Positions 1-8,579 are shown, numbered from the stretch's first letter. The stretch: DNA of 64,000 bases from Flavobacterium agri (GCF_013401995.1 NZ_JACBJI010000001.1:204372-268371); one strand, 5' to 3'. Notes: generated from the letters alone by a model not told the origin. Made by a program: numbers and translations.

Positions 1-41
1 GGACACTTAGCGCGCGAAGGACTTCAAGTCTACAAAATAAA

Positions 42-68
42 AAATCCGGAAGTATACCTCCCGGATTT
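42..68 (-). terminator. Rho-independent terminator after the M28 peptidase gene
   Basis: The arms AAATCCGG and CCGGATTT form an 8-bp stem around an 11-nt loop. Read on the minus strand the stem is followed by a T-rich tract (TTTTTTATTTT). It lies 26 bases past the peptidase stop codon. The remaining bases 1-41 hold nothing I can name. Confidence 0.8.
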
Positions 69-93
69 CTCCAAATGTTTGTCCAATCTAAAA

Positions 94-1113
94 TTACTCG
101 CCGCTTTTGTCGACGACTAGTTTTTCTGTTCTGTTCGCGATTTCCCAAGCCGTCACGAAAGCAAGTTGGGCACGTCGCGTAAGGGCGTCGAACTCGATTT
201 TCTCTACGTCGTCGCCTGGTTTGTGGTAATCGGCATGCACGCCGCTGAAAAAGAAAACCGACGGGATGCCGTGCTTGGCGAAGTTATAATGGTCGGAACG
301 GTTGTAGAAACGGTTCGGGTCGTTGCGGTCGTTGAACTTGAAGTCGAGATCCATCTTGATGAATTTGTCGTTCTGCTCACGTACGATTTTATCGAGGTCG
401 GACGAAAGCCTGTCGGCACCGATCACATAAATGTAATCGTTCGTTTTCGAATGCGGGTCGTCGCGGCGTCCGATCATGTCGATGTTCACGTCGGCAACCG
501 TCTTGTCTAAAGCGAACAAAGGATTTTCGGAATAATAGCGAGAACCATGCAAGCCGTGTTCTTCACCTGTTACGTGCAAAATCAGAATCGAGCGTTTCGG
601 TCCATTGCCGTCTTTTTTGGCTTTTTGGAATGCTTGTGCGATTTCCATCAGTGCGACCGTTCCGGTTCCGTCATCGTCTGCACCGTTGTAGATTTCGCCG
701 TTTTTCATGCCGACATGGTCGTAATGCGCCGAAATCACGACGATTTCCTCGGGTTTTTCGGTTCCTTCGATAAACGCCCAGATATTTTCGGAATCCGGAA
801 GATTCTCGTTGTATTTGGCGTTCAGGAAAGCCGCCGGAATGTGTTGGTAATAATCTTTAGCGCCTTTCGGGAACGGAATTTTATTGGCTTCGTACTGCGA
901 AATCATGTAGCGTCCGGCCTTTTTTTGTCCTTCCGATCCGGTCTCGCGTCCTTGCATTTCATCGGAAGCGATTATCGTAAGGTGCTTTTTGAGTTCGTCC
1001 GAAGTGATCGTGTTCATGTATTTGCTCACCGTTGCTTCCGAATTCAGGTCGCTTTTGGTGCTTTTACACGACAAGGCCAGTAAAGCCACTCCGAGTATCA
1101 GGTATTTTTTCAT
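94..1113 (-). CDS. M28 family zinc metallopeptidase lipoprotein
   Basis: This is a 339-residue exopeptidase-like protein of the M28 (aminopeptidase Y/S) family, probably trimming peptides outside the cytoplasm. A lipoprotein signal ends in LLALSC with Cys16 as the lipidation site. The two-zinc site is visible as AHYDHVG (His130, Asp132), the GADDDGTG segment near 145, GEEHG (Glu184/185), IDMIG (Asp212) and a late His in HADYHKPGDD near 300. All expected metal ligands are present, so an active enzyme is likely. It is a single-gene unit with its own terminator. Substrate specificity cannot be read from the sequence. Confidence 0.92.
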   Translation of the reverse strand: MKKYLILGVALLALSCKSTKSDLNSEATVSKYMNTITSDELKKHLTIIASDEMQGRETGSEGQKKAGRYMISQYEANKIPFPKGAKDYYQHIPAAFLNAKYNENLPDSENIWAFIEGTEKPEEIVVISAHYDHVGMKNGEIYNGADDDGTGTVALMEIAQAFQKAKKDGNGPKRSILILHVTGEEHGLHGSRYYSENPLFALDKTVADVNIDMIGRRDDPHSKTNDYIYVIGADRLSSDLDKIVREQNDKFIKMDLDFKFNDRNDPNRFYNRSDHYNFAKHGIPSVFFFSGVHADYHKPGDDVEKIEFDALTRRAQLAFVTAWEIANRTEKLVVDKSGE

Positions 1114-1160
1114 ATTGGATAATTTTCTTGTAAGTAAGGAATCGGTCTAAAATGTTACAC

Positions 1161-2243
1161 TCAATGTAAGTACAAAATCGTGTAGATGAGCAAGCCCATC
1201 GTAAAAAACGTGATCAGCCACATGTTGATGAAATACAGCATCAGGCTTTTCAGTCTCGAAACGGCTTTCGATTCTCCGTAAAATCGGCTGTGCGAACGGA
1301 AAAAATAAAAGAACCACCAACAGAACAGGAAAAACCACAGGAATGCCGTCAAAATGGTAATAGCGGAGAAATCGACCATCTCGGCCAACATGTTCCAGGT
1401 GAGCATCATCGACAGCGTAAGCAGCATGAACGAGAAGTAATGCAGCGTAAAAATGCCGTGGTCGAAATAATACCAGCGCCTCTTTCCGTGGAAAACCCAT
1501 AGCCAGAATGCGAAAATCGGCATGTAGAGAAACAAGGCTTTCGGTACGTTATGTATGAAGGCTTCTACGAATTTCTTGTCGAAATCTTCATCGTCGGTCT
1601 TTCCGTTCACGCGTGCCATCGTCCTTTCGAGCCATTTTTTGATGCCCGTAGATCTTTGTGTCGGCAGCATTGTAGCCTGTATGGAATCGTATTCCCTCTC
1701 GTTCTCGTATTTTCCGATGCCTCTCGACCTGACGCCTTTTTCGAGCTCCTCGACTTGTTTTTGGGCAAGAGTGTCCTCGGCGAGTTCGGCCATTACGGAA
1801 TCTTTAGCCAATGCGTATATTTCTTTGCCGTCCTTGTTGAGTTTTACGATTTTGCCATCAGACGGAGCGGTCTTGACGAGTTCCTTTTCTTCTTTTTTAT
1901 CGTCTGAATCGTGTTCCTCTTCGCCTCCGGGCAAAACGCTGATCAGGAAAAAGGTCACGAAACTGATAAAGATGTACAAACGCACGGGTGCTAGATACGA
2001 CATACGTTTTCCCGAAAGGTATTCCTGCGTCAGTCGACCGGGCTTGAACAACAAGTGTCGGATTGTTTTCCAGAACGAATTCTCGTAATGCGTGAGATCT
2101 TCAAAAAAATGGACGAACAAATGGTGGAAGGTCTTTCGCGAATCGGTGTTTTCCTGTCCGCAGTTCGGGCAATAACGCCTTTCGACCACGTGGCGACAAT
2201 TCAGGCAAGTCTTGTCTTCGCGTATTGGGCTGTGTTGAGACAT
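1161..2243 (-). CDS. DUF3667 family membrane protein with N-terminal zinc ribbon
   Basis: A 360-residue protein of a Bacteroidota family (DUF3667) of unknown function. The N-terminus has a CLNC...CPNC zinc ribbon (about 14-28), followed by the family signature around HLLFKPGRLTQEYLSGKR. A first membrane segment lies near 90-105, an acidic and charged loop follows (about 110-215), and several hydrophobic segments fill the C-terminal 140 residues. The ATG at 2243 starts just before the zinc ribbon and lies 20 bases below a good promoter. Family assignment is firm; no biochemical role is known to me. Confidence 0.85.
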   Translation of the reverse strand: MSQHSPIREDKTCLNCRHVVERRYCPNCGQENTDSRKTFHHLFVHFFEDLTHYENSFWKTIRHLLFKPGRLTQEYLSGKRMSYLAPVRLYIFISFVTFFLISVLPGGEEEHDSDDKKEEKELVKTAPSDGKIVKLNKDGKEIYALAKDSVMAELAEDTLAQKQVEELEKGVRSRGIGKYENEREYDSIQATMLPTQRSTGIKKWLERTMARVNGKTDDEDFDKKFVEAFIHNVPKALFLYMPIFAFWLWVFHGKRRWYYFDHGIFTLHYFSFMLLTLSMMLTWNMLAEMVDFSAITILTAFLWFFLFCWWFFYFFRSHSRFYGESKAVSRLKSLMLYFINMWLITFFTMGLLIYTILYLH

Positions 2244-2263
2244 TTGATGTTTATTGGTTGATT

Positions 2264-2295
2264 CAAAAATAAATCAAATTCGGCAATTGAGACAA
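2264..2295 (-). promoter_or_regulatory. Flavobacterial promoter for the DUF3667 gene
   Basis: On the minus strand TATTTTTG (2264-2271) matches the TAnnTTTG -7 box, and TTG (2293-2295) lies 21 bases upstream, inside the 17-23 range known for Flavobacterium. The leader to the ATG at 2243 is about 20 bases. Confidence 0.65.
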
Positions 2296-2332
2296 TCAGA
2301 AAACCGATCAATCTAAAAATCGGCAATAAAAA

Positions 2333-2356
2333 AAACCGCAACGTGAATTGCGGTTT
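2333..2356 (-). terminator. Terminator of the dienelactone hydrolase operon
   Basis: AAACCGCAA and TTGCGGTTT pair over 9 bp with a 6-nt loop. On the minus strand an eight-T tract follows. It sits 19 bases after the hydrolase stop codon. Confidence 0.85.
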
Positions 2357-2374
2357 GGTTTCGATCTGTAAATA

Positions 2375-3145
2375 TCATTTCGTAAGCGTCTCGTTTAGGA
2401 AGTCTTCGAGTGCTTTCCACGAGCGTTTATCGGCTTTTTCGTTATAAGCCGCGCCTTTGGAATTGTCGTTTCCGACAGACTTTTCGGTGAAAGCGTGAAC
2501 GGCGTTCGCATAAAAATTCATCTGCCAGTCGGTTTTACCGTCGCGCAATTCTTTTTGGACGGCTTCGATGTCTTCTTTAGGAACGTAAGGATCGTCGGCT
2601 CCGTGACAAATCAATACTTTGGTCGTGATCGCGCCGTTTTCGCGAGACGCATCCTTGCCCAAACCGCCGTGGAACGAAACGACGCCTTTCACGTTCATTT
2701 TGGCGCGCGCCATTTCGAGTACGCCCGTTCCTCCGAAACAATAGCCGATGGCGACGATGTTATTCGCATTCGCACCCGATTTTACAAGTTGTTCCAATGC
2801 CAATTGGATGCGTCGTTGGTAATCTTGGTATTTCGTTTTGTAATTGCCTGCGATTTTTCCGGCTTCATCGTAATTTTTCGGATAGTTGCCTTCTCCGTAA
2901 ATATCGGCTATGAACGCGTTGTAACCCATTTTTGACAATTGTTGGGCGACTTCTTTTTCGTGTTCCTGAATGCCCATCCACGCCGGAAGTATCAGTACGC
3001 CAGGTTTCCCCGCAGACGGTTTGGCCGAGGCGATGAACAATCCGTTGAGTTTTTGGCTGCCGTCGGAATAGGAGACCGCTTTGAGCTGTGCGTTCATCGA
3101 CGTCGCCAAAATCATCGCGAATAGGGTCAAGGCTATTTTTCTCAT
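2375..3145 (-). CDS. Dienelactone hydrolase family protein, exported
   Basis: A 256-residue alpha/beta hydrolase of the dienelactone hydrolase family. The first 19 residues form a signal peptide ending around SMNA. The nucleophile is Cys136 in GYCFGG, with an acid in GADDPYVP (near 186) and a His in AVHAF (near 219), which is the Cys-Asp-His triad typical of this family. It starts one base after the stop of the upstream 90-residue gene, so the two are co-transcribed. The natural substrate is unknown; many such proteins are general esterases rather than true dienelactone hydrolases. Confidence 0.9.
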   Translation of the reverse strand: MRKIALTLFAMILATSMNAQLKAVSYSDGSQKLNGLFIASAKPSAGKPGVLILPAWMGIQEHEKEVAQQLSKMGYNAFIADIYGEGNYPKNYDEAGKIAGNYKTKYQDYQRRIQLALEQLVKSGANANNIVAIGYCFGGTGVLEMARAKMNVKGVVSFHGGLGKDASRENGAITTKVLICHGADDPYVPKEDIEAVQKELRDGKTDWQMNFYANAVHAFTEKSVGNDNSKGAAYNEKADKRSWKALEDFLNETLTK

Positions 3146-3146
3146 G

Positions 3147-3419
3147 TTATTTTTTTGTAGCTACAGTGTCGGACGCGATGCGCTCACGCACTGTTTTTTT
3201 GGTTTCTTCCATCTTGGCGCGTTTTTCGGCACGTCGCTTCTTGATTTCCTCCTCGGCGCGTTGGCGGTTGGCCTGGCCTTCGGGAGTAGGTTCCGACTTG
3301 ATCGCGGGCGTTTCCTGTTTCGGTTTTTCCGTCACGGGACGCTTCTTGGGTTTTTCCTGGGCCTGAAGCGTAGCATAAGCGCCTAGCAGCAAGGCCGTCA
3401 GTAAGAGTATCCTTTTCAT
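3147..3419 (-). CDS. Small exported Lys/Glu/Pro-rich protein
   Basis: A 90-residue protein I cannot assign to a family. A clear signal peptide (about 1-20, ending in LQA) is followed by a low-complexity, highly charged tail rich in Lys, Glu, Arg and Pro with a probable helix (about 50-80). It is the first gene of the operon with the dienelactone hydrolase, which begins one base after its stop. The start is supported by a promoter 20 bases upstream. Confidence 0.7.
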   Translation of the reverse strand: MKRILLLTALLLGAYATLQAQEKPKKRPVTEKPKQETPAIKSEPTPEGQANRQRAEEEIKKRRAEKRAKMEETKKTVRERIASDTVATKK

Positions 3420-3438
3420 ACGGTGGATTTTAGGTTTT

Positions 3439-3469
3439 TAAAGATAATACTTTGAAAATACATAGTCAA
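3439..3469 (-). promoter_or_regulatory. Promoter of the small protein-hydrolase operon
   Basis: On the minus strand TATCTTTA (3439-3446) is a close match to TAnnTTTG, with TTG at 3467-3469 after a 20-base spacer. The leader to the ATG at 3419 is 19 bases. The divergent gene has its own -7 box at 3500-3507. Confidence 0.55.
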
Positions 3470-3499
3470 TTTCGATGCCATTTTAACTTTCTGAAGTGT

Positions 3500-3507
3500 T
3501 ATTTTTG
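3500..3507 (+). promoter_or_regulatory. -7 box for the DUF1801 gene
   Basis: TATTTTTG matches TAnnTTTG exactly and lies 19 bases before the ATG at 3527. I see no TTG at the right distance upstream, so only half of the promoter is supported. Confidence 0.4.
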
Positions 3508-3526
3508 TTTTCTCAAACCGAAAACC

Positions 3527-3985
3527 ATGCAGTCAACAGCAGCTACACCAGACGATTACATGAACACCTTACCTAACGACAGAAAAGAGGTCATGTCTAA
3601 ATTACGCCAGGTGATCAACGACAATCTGCCCGAAGGCTTCGAGGAAAAGATGGCGTATGGCATGATGGGTTGGGTCGTTCCCAAATCGACGTATCCGGCG
3701 GGTTATCATTGCGACCCGAAATTGGCGTTGCCTTTCCTGAACATCGCTTCCCAGAAGAATTTCGTTGCTTTGTACCACATGGGAATGTATTCCGATCCGA
3801 AACTACTGGAATGGTTCACTTCGGAATTCCCTAAACACGCCAAATTCAAGCTCGACATGGGCAAAAGCTGCGTGCGTTTCAAAAAAATGGACGACATTCC
3901 GTATACACTTATCGCCGAACTCGTCTCGAAAATGACGCCACAAAACTGGATCGATCGTTACGAGACCGCGTTGCTCAGAAAGTAA
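3527..3985 (+). CDS. DUF1801 domain protein (YdhG-like)
   Basis: A 152-residue cytoplasmic protein of the DUF1801 family, whose fold resembles frataxin and which is often found as a stand-alone protein of unknown role. Visible hallmarks are the opening helix DRKEVMSKLRQVIND, the KMAYGMMGWVVP segment, and DMGKSCVRFKKMDDIP near the C-terminus. I chose the ATG at 3527 rather than an upstream in-frame start because a -7 box lies between them and the upstream extension does not look like protein. It abuts the convergent gene with no gap. Confidence 0.85.
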   Translation: MQSTAATPDDYMNTLPNDRKEVMSKLRQVINDNLPEGFEEKMAYGMMGWVVPKSTYPAGYHCDPKLALPFLNIASQKNFVALYHMGMYSDPKLLEWFTSEFPKHAKFKLDMGKSCVRFKKMDDIPYTLIAELVSKMTPQNWIDRYETALLRK

Positions 3986-4279
3986 TCATTTCTGTCGGCC
4001 CGTGCGGCTGTGCTCGGCATCCCAATCTTGCGTGCTGTCAGATTGGTCGCGCACATCATCTTCATTGATTTCATTGACTTGATTAGCCGCATGTGATTCC
4101 GGCCGACGGACTTCCTCGTTCGTAGGCCTGTGGTCGTTGTGTTTTTCGGACATCGAAGCCGAAGCGTCGTCAATTTGCGGCAGCGGATCTGTCACTTCGT
4201 CAAACGGTTTTTGATAGAAGTTGTGGTCTTGTTTTCCGTCGAACTCGTGTTCGTGATCTATTTTTTTCATGATTTCCAT
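3986..4279 (-). CDS. Small hydrophilic acidic protein of unknown function
   Basis: A 97-residue protein with no membrane segment, rich in Asp, Glu, His, Asn and Gln, and probably disordered. A second Met at residue 4 is an alternative start. Its last base lies directly next to the stop of the DUF1801 gene on the other strand. It may be cotranscribed with the upstream YihY gene across a short AGATT-rich spacer (4280-4328). No family recognised. Confidence 0.55.
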   Translation of the reverse strand: MEIMKKIDHEHEFDGKQDHNFYQKPFDEVTDPLPQIDDASASMSEKHNDHRPTNEEVRRPESHAANQVNEINEDDVRDQSDSTQDWDAEHSRTGRQK

Positions 4280-4328
4280 TTTAGATTGTTAGACTTTAGA
4301 TTTTCAGATTTGAATTTGGAATTCCATT

Positions 4329-5276
4329 TTAAGGTGCGTCTCGTGGCGGAATCGCTTCAATTTTGCGTTCCACTTCAAGTTCTTCCACATAAACGGCATA
4401 ATCGGCTGGTTTGATGCGTGCGCCCGTGTATTCGCAATAGACGCGCGTGAATTCTGCACCGAAATACAAAATCGCGGCCGTATAATACACCCAAACGAGA
4501 ATGATGATGATAGAACCCGCCGCACCGTAAGCGGTCCCGGTGCTCGTAGTGGTGATGTACAATCCGATCAGATAGCGTCCGATCATAAACAGGCAGGCCG
4601 TGAAGAACGCACCGATCTTGACGTGTTTCCAATCGATATAAGCATCGGGCAAAACCTTAAAAATGATGCCGAACAATACCGTGATCACGCCAAATGTGAT
4701 GACGATGTTGATGATGTTGAACAACACGAGCGTGACTTCGGGGAAAAAACTCTTAAGCCAGTCGTTGAGTGCCATGAGTGCGCCGTTGACCATAAGCGAA
4801 ACCACCATGAGAAAACCCAATCCGATGATCATCGATGAAGACAAAAGCCGATCTTTGAGTATTTTGACCCAACCGCGTTTGGGTTTCGCCTTGACTTTCC
4901 AGATCATGTTGATCGAGTCCTGGATTTCGCCGAAAACCGTAGTCGCCCCGATTATCAGCGTCACGATACCGATGATCAGCGCCGTCGTGGTCTTGCCCGA
5001 CAATTCCATGTTCTTGATCACTTCCTGGATTTGTAACGCGGCTTCGGCTCCGATCAATCCGTTTATTTCATGGAAAACGTGTCCCTGGATCGCATCGCGC
5101 CCGAAGAAATATCCGAAAAGCGAAATCATCAGCAACAGCAAAGGCGCCATCGAAAAAACGGTGTAGTACGACAGCGAGGCGCTTAGTTTCAACGCGCGGT
5201 CGGCGAGAAAATCGTTGAACGTGCATTTGAGCATTTTCCAGATATCGGTAACGTCCTGTTTGGTTATGAAAGCCAT
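4329..5276 (-). CDS. YihY/BrkB family inner membrane protein
   Basis: A 315-residue polytopic inner-membrane protein of the YihY (UPF0761, formerly called RNase BN) family. It begins with a cytoplasmic helix, then the family signature LSASLSYYTVFSMAPLLLL, and shows about six hydrophobic segments with the conserved YGAAGSIIIILVWVYY in the last third. The C-terminal tail (after about 285) is cytoplasmic and charged. The family is widespread and its transport or structural role is unsettled. The older RNase annotation is wrong for this family. Confidence 0.9.
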   Translation of the reverse strand: MAFITKQDVTDIWKMLKCTFNDFLADRALKLSASLSYYTVFSMAPLLLLMISLFGYFFGRDAIQGHVFHEINGLIGAEAALQIQEVIKNMELSGKTTTALIIGIVTLIIGATTVFGEIQDSINMIWKVKAKPKRGWVKILKDRLLSSSMIIGLGFLMVVSLMVNGALMALNDWLKSFFPEVTLVLFNIINIVITFGVITVLFGIIFKVLPDAYIDWKHVKIGAFFTACLFMIGRYLIGLYITTTSTGTAYGAAGSIIIILVWVYYTAAILYFGAEFTRVYCEYTGARIKPADYAVYVEELEVERKIEAIPPRDAP

Positions 5277-5297
5277 ATTTGTAGGGTTTAAATGAAA

Positions 5298-5326
5298 AAC
5301 ACCGAATGATGTCTCAATCCGGTGCT
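5298..5326 (-). terminator. Probable terminator after the SRPBCC gene
   Basis: AACACCG and CGGTGCT form an imperfect stem around a 15-nt loop. On the minus strand the stem is followed by TTTTTCATTT. It is in the 75-base gap between the SRPBCC gene and the YihY gene. Confidence 0.5.
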
Positions 5327-5351
5327 TTCCGTTCGTGGTGTTTTATCGGTC

Positions 5352-6131
5352 TTAAACCGTGATCGCGTTGGCTTTGTCGATGCGCTCGCGAAAGTTCTCG
5401 ATGTCTTGTTGTACCATTTTTTCGAAAAGCGGATTCAGCAATTTTGCGGCAGCTTCACCGGCGATGCCCAAAGGCGCGTGATATGAGATGGTCACGTCTA
5501 TTTCGGTCTGGCCGTTGCCGATGTCTTCGAAAGTCACTTTTCCGGCGTTGTCTATGGCCGAACCCGGAAGCGAATGCCAGCTCAGTACTTGTCCCGGTTC
5601 CTGCATGAGGATTTCGGCTTTCCATTTGAGGCTTCCGATACCGGCAGGTCCTTTTGCCGTCCATTCGGAACGCAAATGATCGATTTCGTCTACGCTCGAC
5701 AAATGTTTCATGAATCGCGGAAGATTGCTCAAATCGCGCCATTCGTTATACGCTTGCTCGGGCGTTTTGTCTACGACGACTTTGGTGCGGATGTTCACGT
5801 TTTGTCCCGAGAGTTTCCCGCTTTTCTCTACGGCGTCGTAAATCGGGCAATAACCGCTGATGCCGCGTGCGAGCATGGTTCCTCCGGCTATACCTTGCGC
5901 GATGCTTTTTTTCTTGCTCGAAAGCGCTTTGTACAGCAGGTAAGAACCTGCGGCTACCATTGCAATTCGTTCAATTGTGCTGATATTGGGCGTGTATCCG
6001 AACATATTCTTTGCATCTCCTAAAAAAGATTTGGCCTCGTCGTGGTTACTCACGCTCGCATAACGGTTCGGGTCGGTTCCCGAATGGTCGATCTTTGAAA
6101 AGTTTCTCTTGGTTGTGGTTGCGGTTTTCAT
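5352..6131 (-). CDS. DUF2892-like membrane region fused to an SRPBCC (cyclase/dehydrase) domain
   Basis: A 259-residue protein. Residues about 40-105 resemble the YgaP/DUF2892 membrane hairpin, with two hydrophobic stretches around ERIAMVAAGSYLLY and GGTMLARGISGYCPIY. Residues about 112-255 form an SRPBCC (START-like) domain, beginning VRTKVVVDKTPEQAYNEW and ending in a long amphipathic helix. SRPBCC domains bind hydrophobic ligands, so this may hold a lipid or other hydrophobic ligand at the membrane. The promoter box at 6155 supports the ATG at 6131. Ligand unknown. Confidence 0.8.
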   Translation of the reverse strand: MKTATTTKRNFSKIDHSGTDPNRYASVSNHDEAKSFLGDAKNMFGYTPNISTIERIAMVAAGSYLLYKALSSKKKSIAQGIAGGTMLARGISGYCPIYDAVEKSGKLSGQNVNIRTKVVVDKTPEQAYNEWRDLSNLPRFMKHLSSVDEIDHLRSEWTAKGPAGIGSLKWKAEILMQEPGQVLSWHSLPGSAIDNAGKVTFEDIGNGQTEIDVTISYHAPLGIAGEAAAKLLNPLFEKMVQQDIENFRERIDKANAITV

Positions 6132-6154
6132 AGAAGTCGGTTTTATCGTCTTAA

Positions 6155-6162
6155 CAAATTTA
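6155..6162 (-). promoter_or_regulatory. -7 box for the SRPBCC gene
   Basis: On the minus strand TAAATTTG matches TAnnTTTG, 23 bases before the ATG at 6131. No TTG was found at standard spacing. The rest of the 216-base divergent spacer (6132-6347) is AT-rich without other clear structure. Confidence 0.4.
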
Positions 6163-6302
6163 CCTTTCGCAAAGGCGCCTTACCTTACAGTATAATGCGG
6201 TTTTGTTGTAAATTTTAGGCTACAATTTTCAATGAAATATCGGTTTTTCTTAAAAAATGCTAAAAAAATGGTAACATAAAGCATGCAAGTCAGGTCTAAT
6301 GT

Positions 6303-6310
6303 TAACTTTG
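6303..6310 (+). promoter_or_regulatory. -7 box for the HNH-derived gene
   Basis: TAACTTTG matches TAnnTTTG exactly, 37 bases before the ATG at 6348. A -33 TTG is not evident. Confidence 0.4.
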
Positions 6311-6347
6311 TCATTCCAAGACTAAATTTTCCCAAAACCTGAACGAT

Positions 6348-6926
6348 ATGCTGCGTCTCTATGCATCTGAAACGTTTAAGGAAATCTCTATTGACGCGCC
6401 TTTGCGCAAGAAGTACGCGATTTCCAATTACGGACGTTTATTGAGCTACACCAATTCTTTTGACGACGGAACCATCCTTAAAGGAAGTTCTACCGAAGGT
6501 TACCGCGTCCTTGCCTATAAGGTCAACACCGGGCAAAAAATCACGAACAAAATCATTTTTCTGTATAAACTCGTCGGAAAACATTTCGTCGAACAGCCTT
6601 CGGAAAATCACGTGCACTTGATCCATCTCGACAGGAAACGCGACAATGATTACTTCAAGAACCTGAAATGGGTCACTAAAGAGGAATTTCTCGATTACTA
6701 CAAGAAAAGTCCTTTCGTGCAGGCCGCCAAGCGCAAACAATTGCAGGATCGATTGAAATCGGACGGTCACAAACTCACGATCACCCAAGTCATCCGCCTC
6801 AAAAAGCAAATTCTCGATCCGAACCGCAAAACGCGACTTAAAATCCTTGCGAAACAATTCGGCGTAAGCGAAATGCAGTTGTATCGCATCAAGCGCGGGG
6901 AAAATTGGGGACATATTAAAGTTTAG
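6348..6926 (+). CDS. NUMOD4/HNH-derived DNA-binding protein with C-terminal HTH
   Basis: A 192-residue free-standing protein built like an HNH homing endonuclease. Residues 22-60 resemble a NUMOD4 motif (YAISNYGRLLS). Residues 88-110 form a degenerate HNH core with His93, Asn100 and Asn105 in IHLDRKRDNDYFKNLKWVT. Residues about 160-185 form a helix-turn-helix (LAKQFGVSEMQLYRIKRG). No intron, intein or mobile element surrounds it, and I recall similar proteins being common in flavobacterial genomes. A resident DNA-binding or regulatory role is therefore more likely than homing. Whether the HNN site still cuts DNA cannot be judged here. Confidence 0.75.
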   Translation: MLRLYASETFKEISIDAPLRKKYAISNYGRLLSYTNSFDDGTILKGSSTEGYRVLAYKVNTGQKITNKIIFLYKLVGKHFVEQPSENHVHLIHLDRKRDNDYFKNLKWVTKEEFLDYYKKSPFVQAAKRKQLQDRLKSDGHKLTITQVIRLKKQILDPNRKTRLKILAKQFGVSEMQLYRIKRGENWGHIKV

Positions 6927-7094
6927 TTATTTTTTATTTTTATTATTCATTGTTTATGATCGTGAGTCCATGGATGGCCGCCAATAGACAATAAAAAAAT
7001 AACAATAATCAATAAACAAATAGTGTAATTTAGGGAATCCGAAAACAGTTGAACCAAACGACTTTCAAACTGTACATTCCTTAAATCATACGAT

Positions 7095-8567
7095 ATGAAA
7101 CCGTTCAGGATCGGGCTCTGCATGGCCGGAGCCGTCTCTGCCGGAGCTTATACAGCCGGCGTTATGGATTATCTTCTCGAAGCCCTTGAAGATTGGGAAA
7201 AACGGCGCGGTCAGTCGGGAGTTCCGACGCACCAGGTCACGATACCGATAATGGGAGGCGCATCGGCAGGCGGCATGACGGCCATGCTCACGGCGAGTAC
7301 GATCCGCAAAGAGATTACGCCCGTCACGATTCCCGAAAAAGACAAGCTACTCGACGAACATCCCGAAAACAAACTCTACAACAGTTGGGTCGACCTTACG
7401 CATCGCGACATGTTTCCCAAAATGCTCGATACGTCCGATATCGACGGAGGAAAAATCGTGTCCTTGCTCAACTCGAAATTCATCGATGAGGTAGCCGAAA
7501 AAATGCTCGGCGCGAATTCGGGTGAACTCAGGAAAACCCCAACTTATTTCGAATCGCCCGTAAAAGTATTCACGACCTTATCGAATTTGGGCGGTTTCCA
7601 TTACAACGTCGATTTCGTATCGGGAAGGCGCAAGGAAAAGTACAACATGTCTGTGCACAACGATTACGCATGTTTTGAGGTCGCCGATGAAAGCATGACC
7701 AAATTCACGCCGGGCTGGATTCCGCTCGATTTCACCATTGAAAGCCACAATCTCAAACAGGTTTCGATGGAGCAGCGCAACGAGACGCTTTCAAAAATCA
7801 ATTCGATGTTCGAATCGTTCGAGAACACGATTTTGATGATCGATCCGTTTCCGAGCAAATCGCCCGAGGAATTCAAATTCAGCCAGGGCCTTTTTTCGGT
7901 AATCGGAAAGACCTTGTCGGCGATGACTTCGCAAATGCGCGCCAAACCGCTCGACTATCGCGTGAGTATGCTTATGGCCGATGCAGGGAGATTCATCATT
8001 TCTCCATCACGCGAAATCCGTGACCAAAACGGAAAAGTCGTAGACGAGCTGTTTGGTGAAAAGGCGATAGCTTGTGGAGCTTTGGCCGGTTTCGGAGGTT
8101 TTTTGAGCAAGGAATTCCGCATTCACGATTATTATTTGGGACGATACAATTGCGAAATTTTCCTGCGCGATTATTTCACCGTTCCGCCAGAAGCGCTCGA
8201 ATTGAACCCGATTTTCGCCCAAGGTTACGCGGGAATAGACAAAACGCGGTTCAGTACGATGGCCACGGGTGAAATCCGTTACCAGATCATTCCGGTTTTT
8301 TCGCCGAAACCTGAACCCGGTACGATCAAGATGCCGATATTTTCGGGCGGGACGAATTGGCCTTTGATCAAAGAGGATGAAATCGACAAATTCTCGAAAC
8401 CGATCAAAAAGCGCATCCAAAAAATCGTGATGAATGCGGCCGAATTCGGATGGTTTACTTCAAGTTTATTGTGGATCGGCGCGAAGGTCGTGCTCAACGG
8501 ACTGCTTGCGAAAAAAGTCATGCAAGCAATCAAATCGAGCCTCAAGGAATGGGAACTTATGAAATAG
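7095..8567 (+). CDS. Patatin-like phospholipase family protein
   Basis: A 490-residue patatin-like serine lipase/acyl hydrolase. The glycine-rich oxyanion loop is GAVSAGAYTAGV (residues 12-23), and the nucleophile is Ser57 in GASAG. The dyad aspartate is probably in IHDYYLGRYNC near residue 350, a motif typical of this large bacterial subfamily rather than the DGG of plant patatins. The C-terminal end is hydrophobic and basic and may touch the membrane. It sits 59 bases upstream of the ClC gene, which has its own promoter. The 168-base spacer before it is very AT-rich with no clear promoter. Confidence 0.88.
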   Translation: MKPFRIGLCMAGAVSAGAYTAGVMDYLLEALEDWEKRRGQSGVPTHQVTIPIMGGASAGGMTAMLTASTIRKEITPVTIPEKDKLLDEHPENKLYNSWVDLTHRDMFPKMLDTSDIDGGKIVSLLNSKFIDEVAEKMLGANSGELRKTPTYFESPVKVFTTLSNLGGFHYNVDFVSGRRKEKYNMSVHNDYACFEVADESMTKFTPGWIPLDFTIESHNLKQVSMEQRNETLSKINSMFESFENTILMIDPFPSKSPEEFKFSQGLFSVIGKTLSAMTSQMRAKPLDYRVSMLMADAGRFIISPSREIRDQNGKVVDELFGEKAIACGALAGFGGFLSKEFRIHDYYLGRYNCEIFLRDYFTVPPEALELNPIFAQGYAGIDKTRFSTMATGEIRYQIIPVFSPKPEPGTIKMPIFSGGTNWPLIKEDEIDKFSKPIKKRIQKIVMNAAEFGWFTSSLLWIGAKVVLNGLLAKKVMQAIKSSLKEWELMK

Positions 8568-8579
8568 GAATGTTAAGTT

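Noticed and set aside
6927..7094. Loosely complementary AT-rich arms before the patatin gene, considered as a hairpin or small RNA
   Set aside because: The pairing depends on runs of A and T and has many mismatches; no promoter or T tract gives support.
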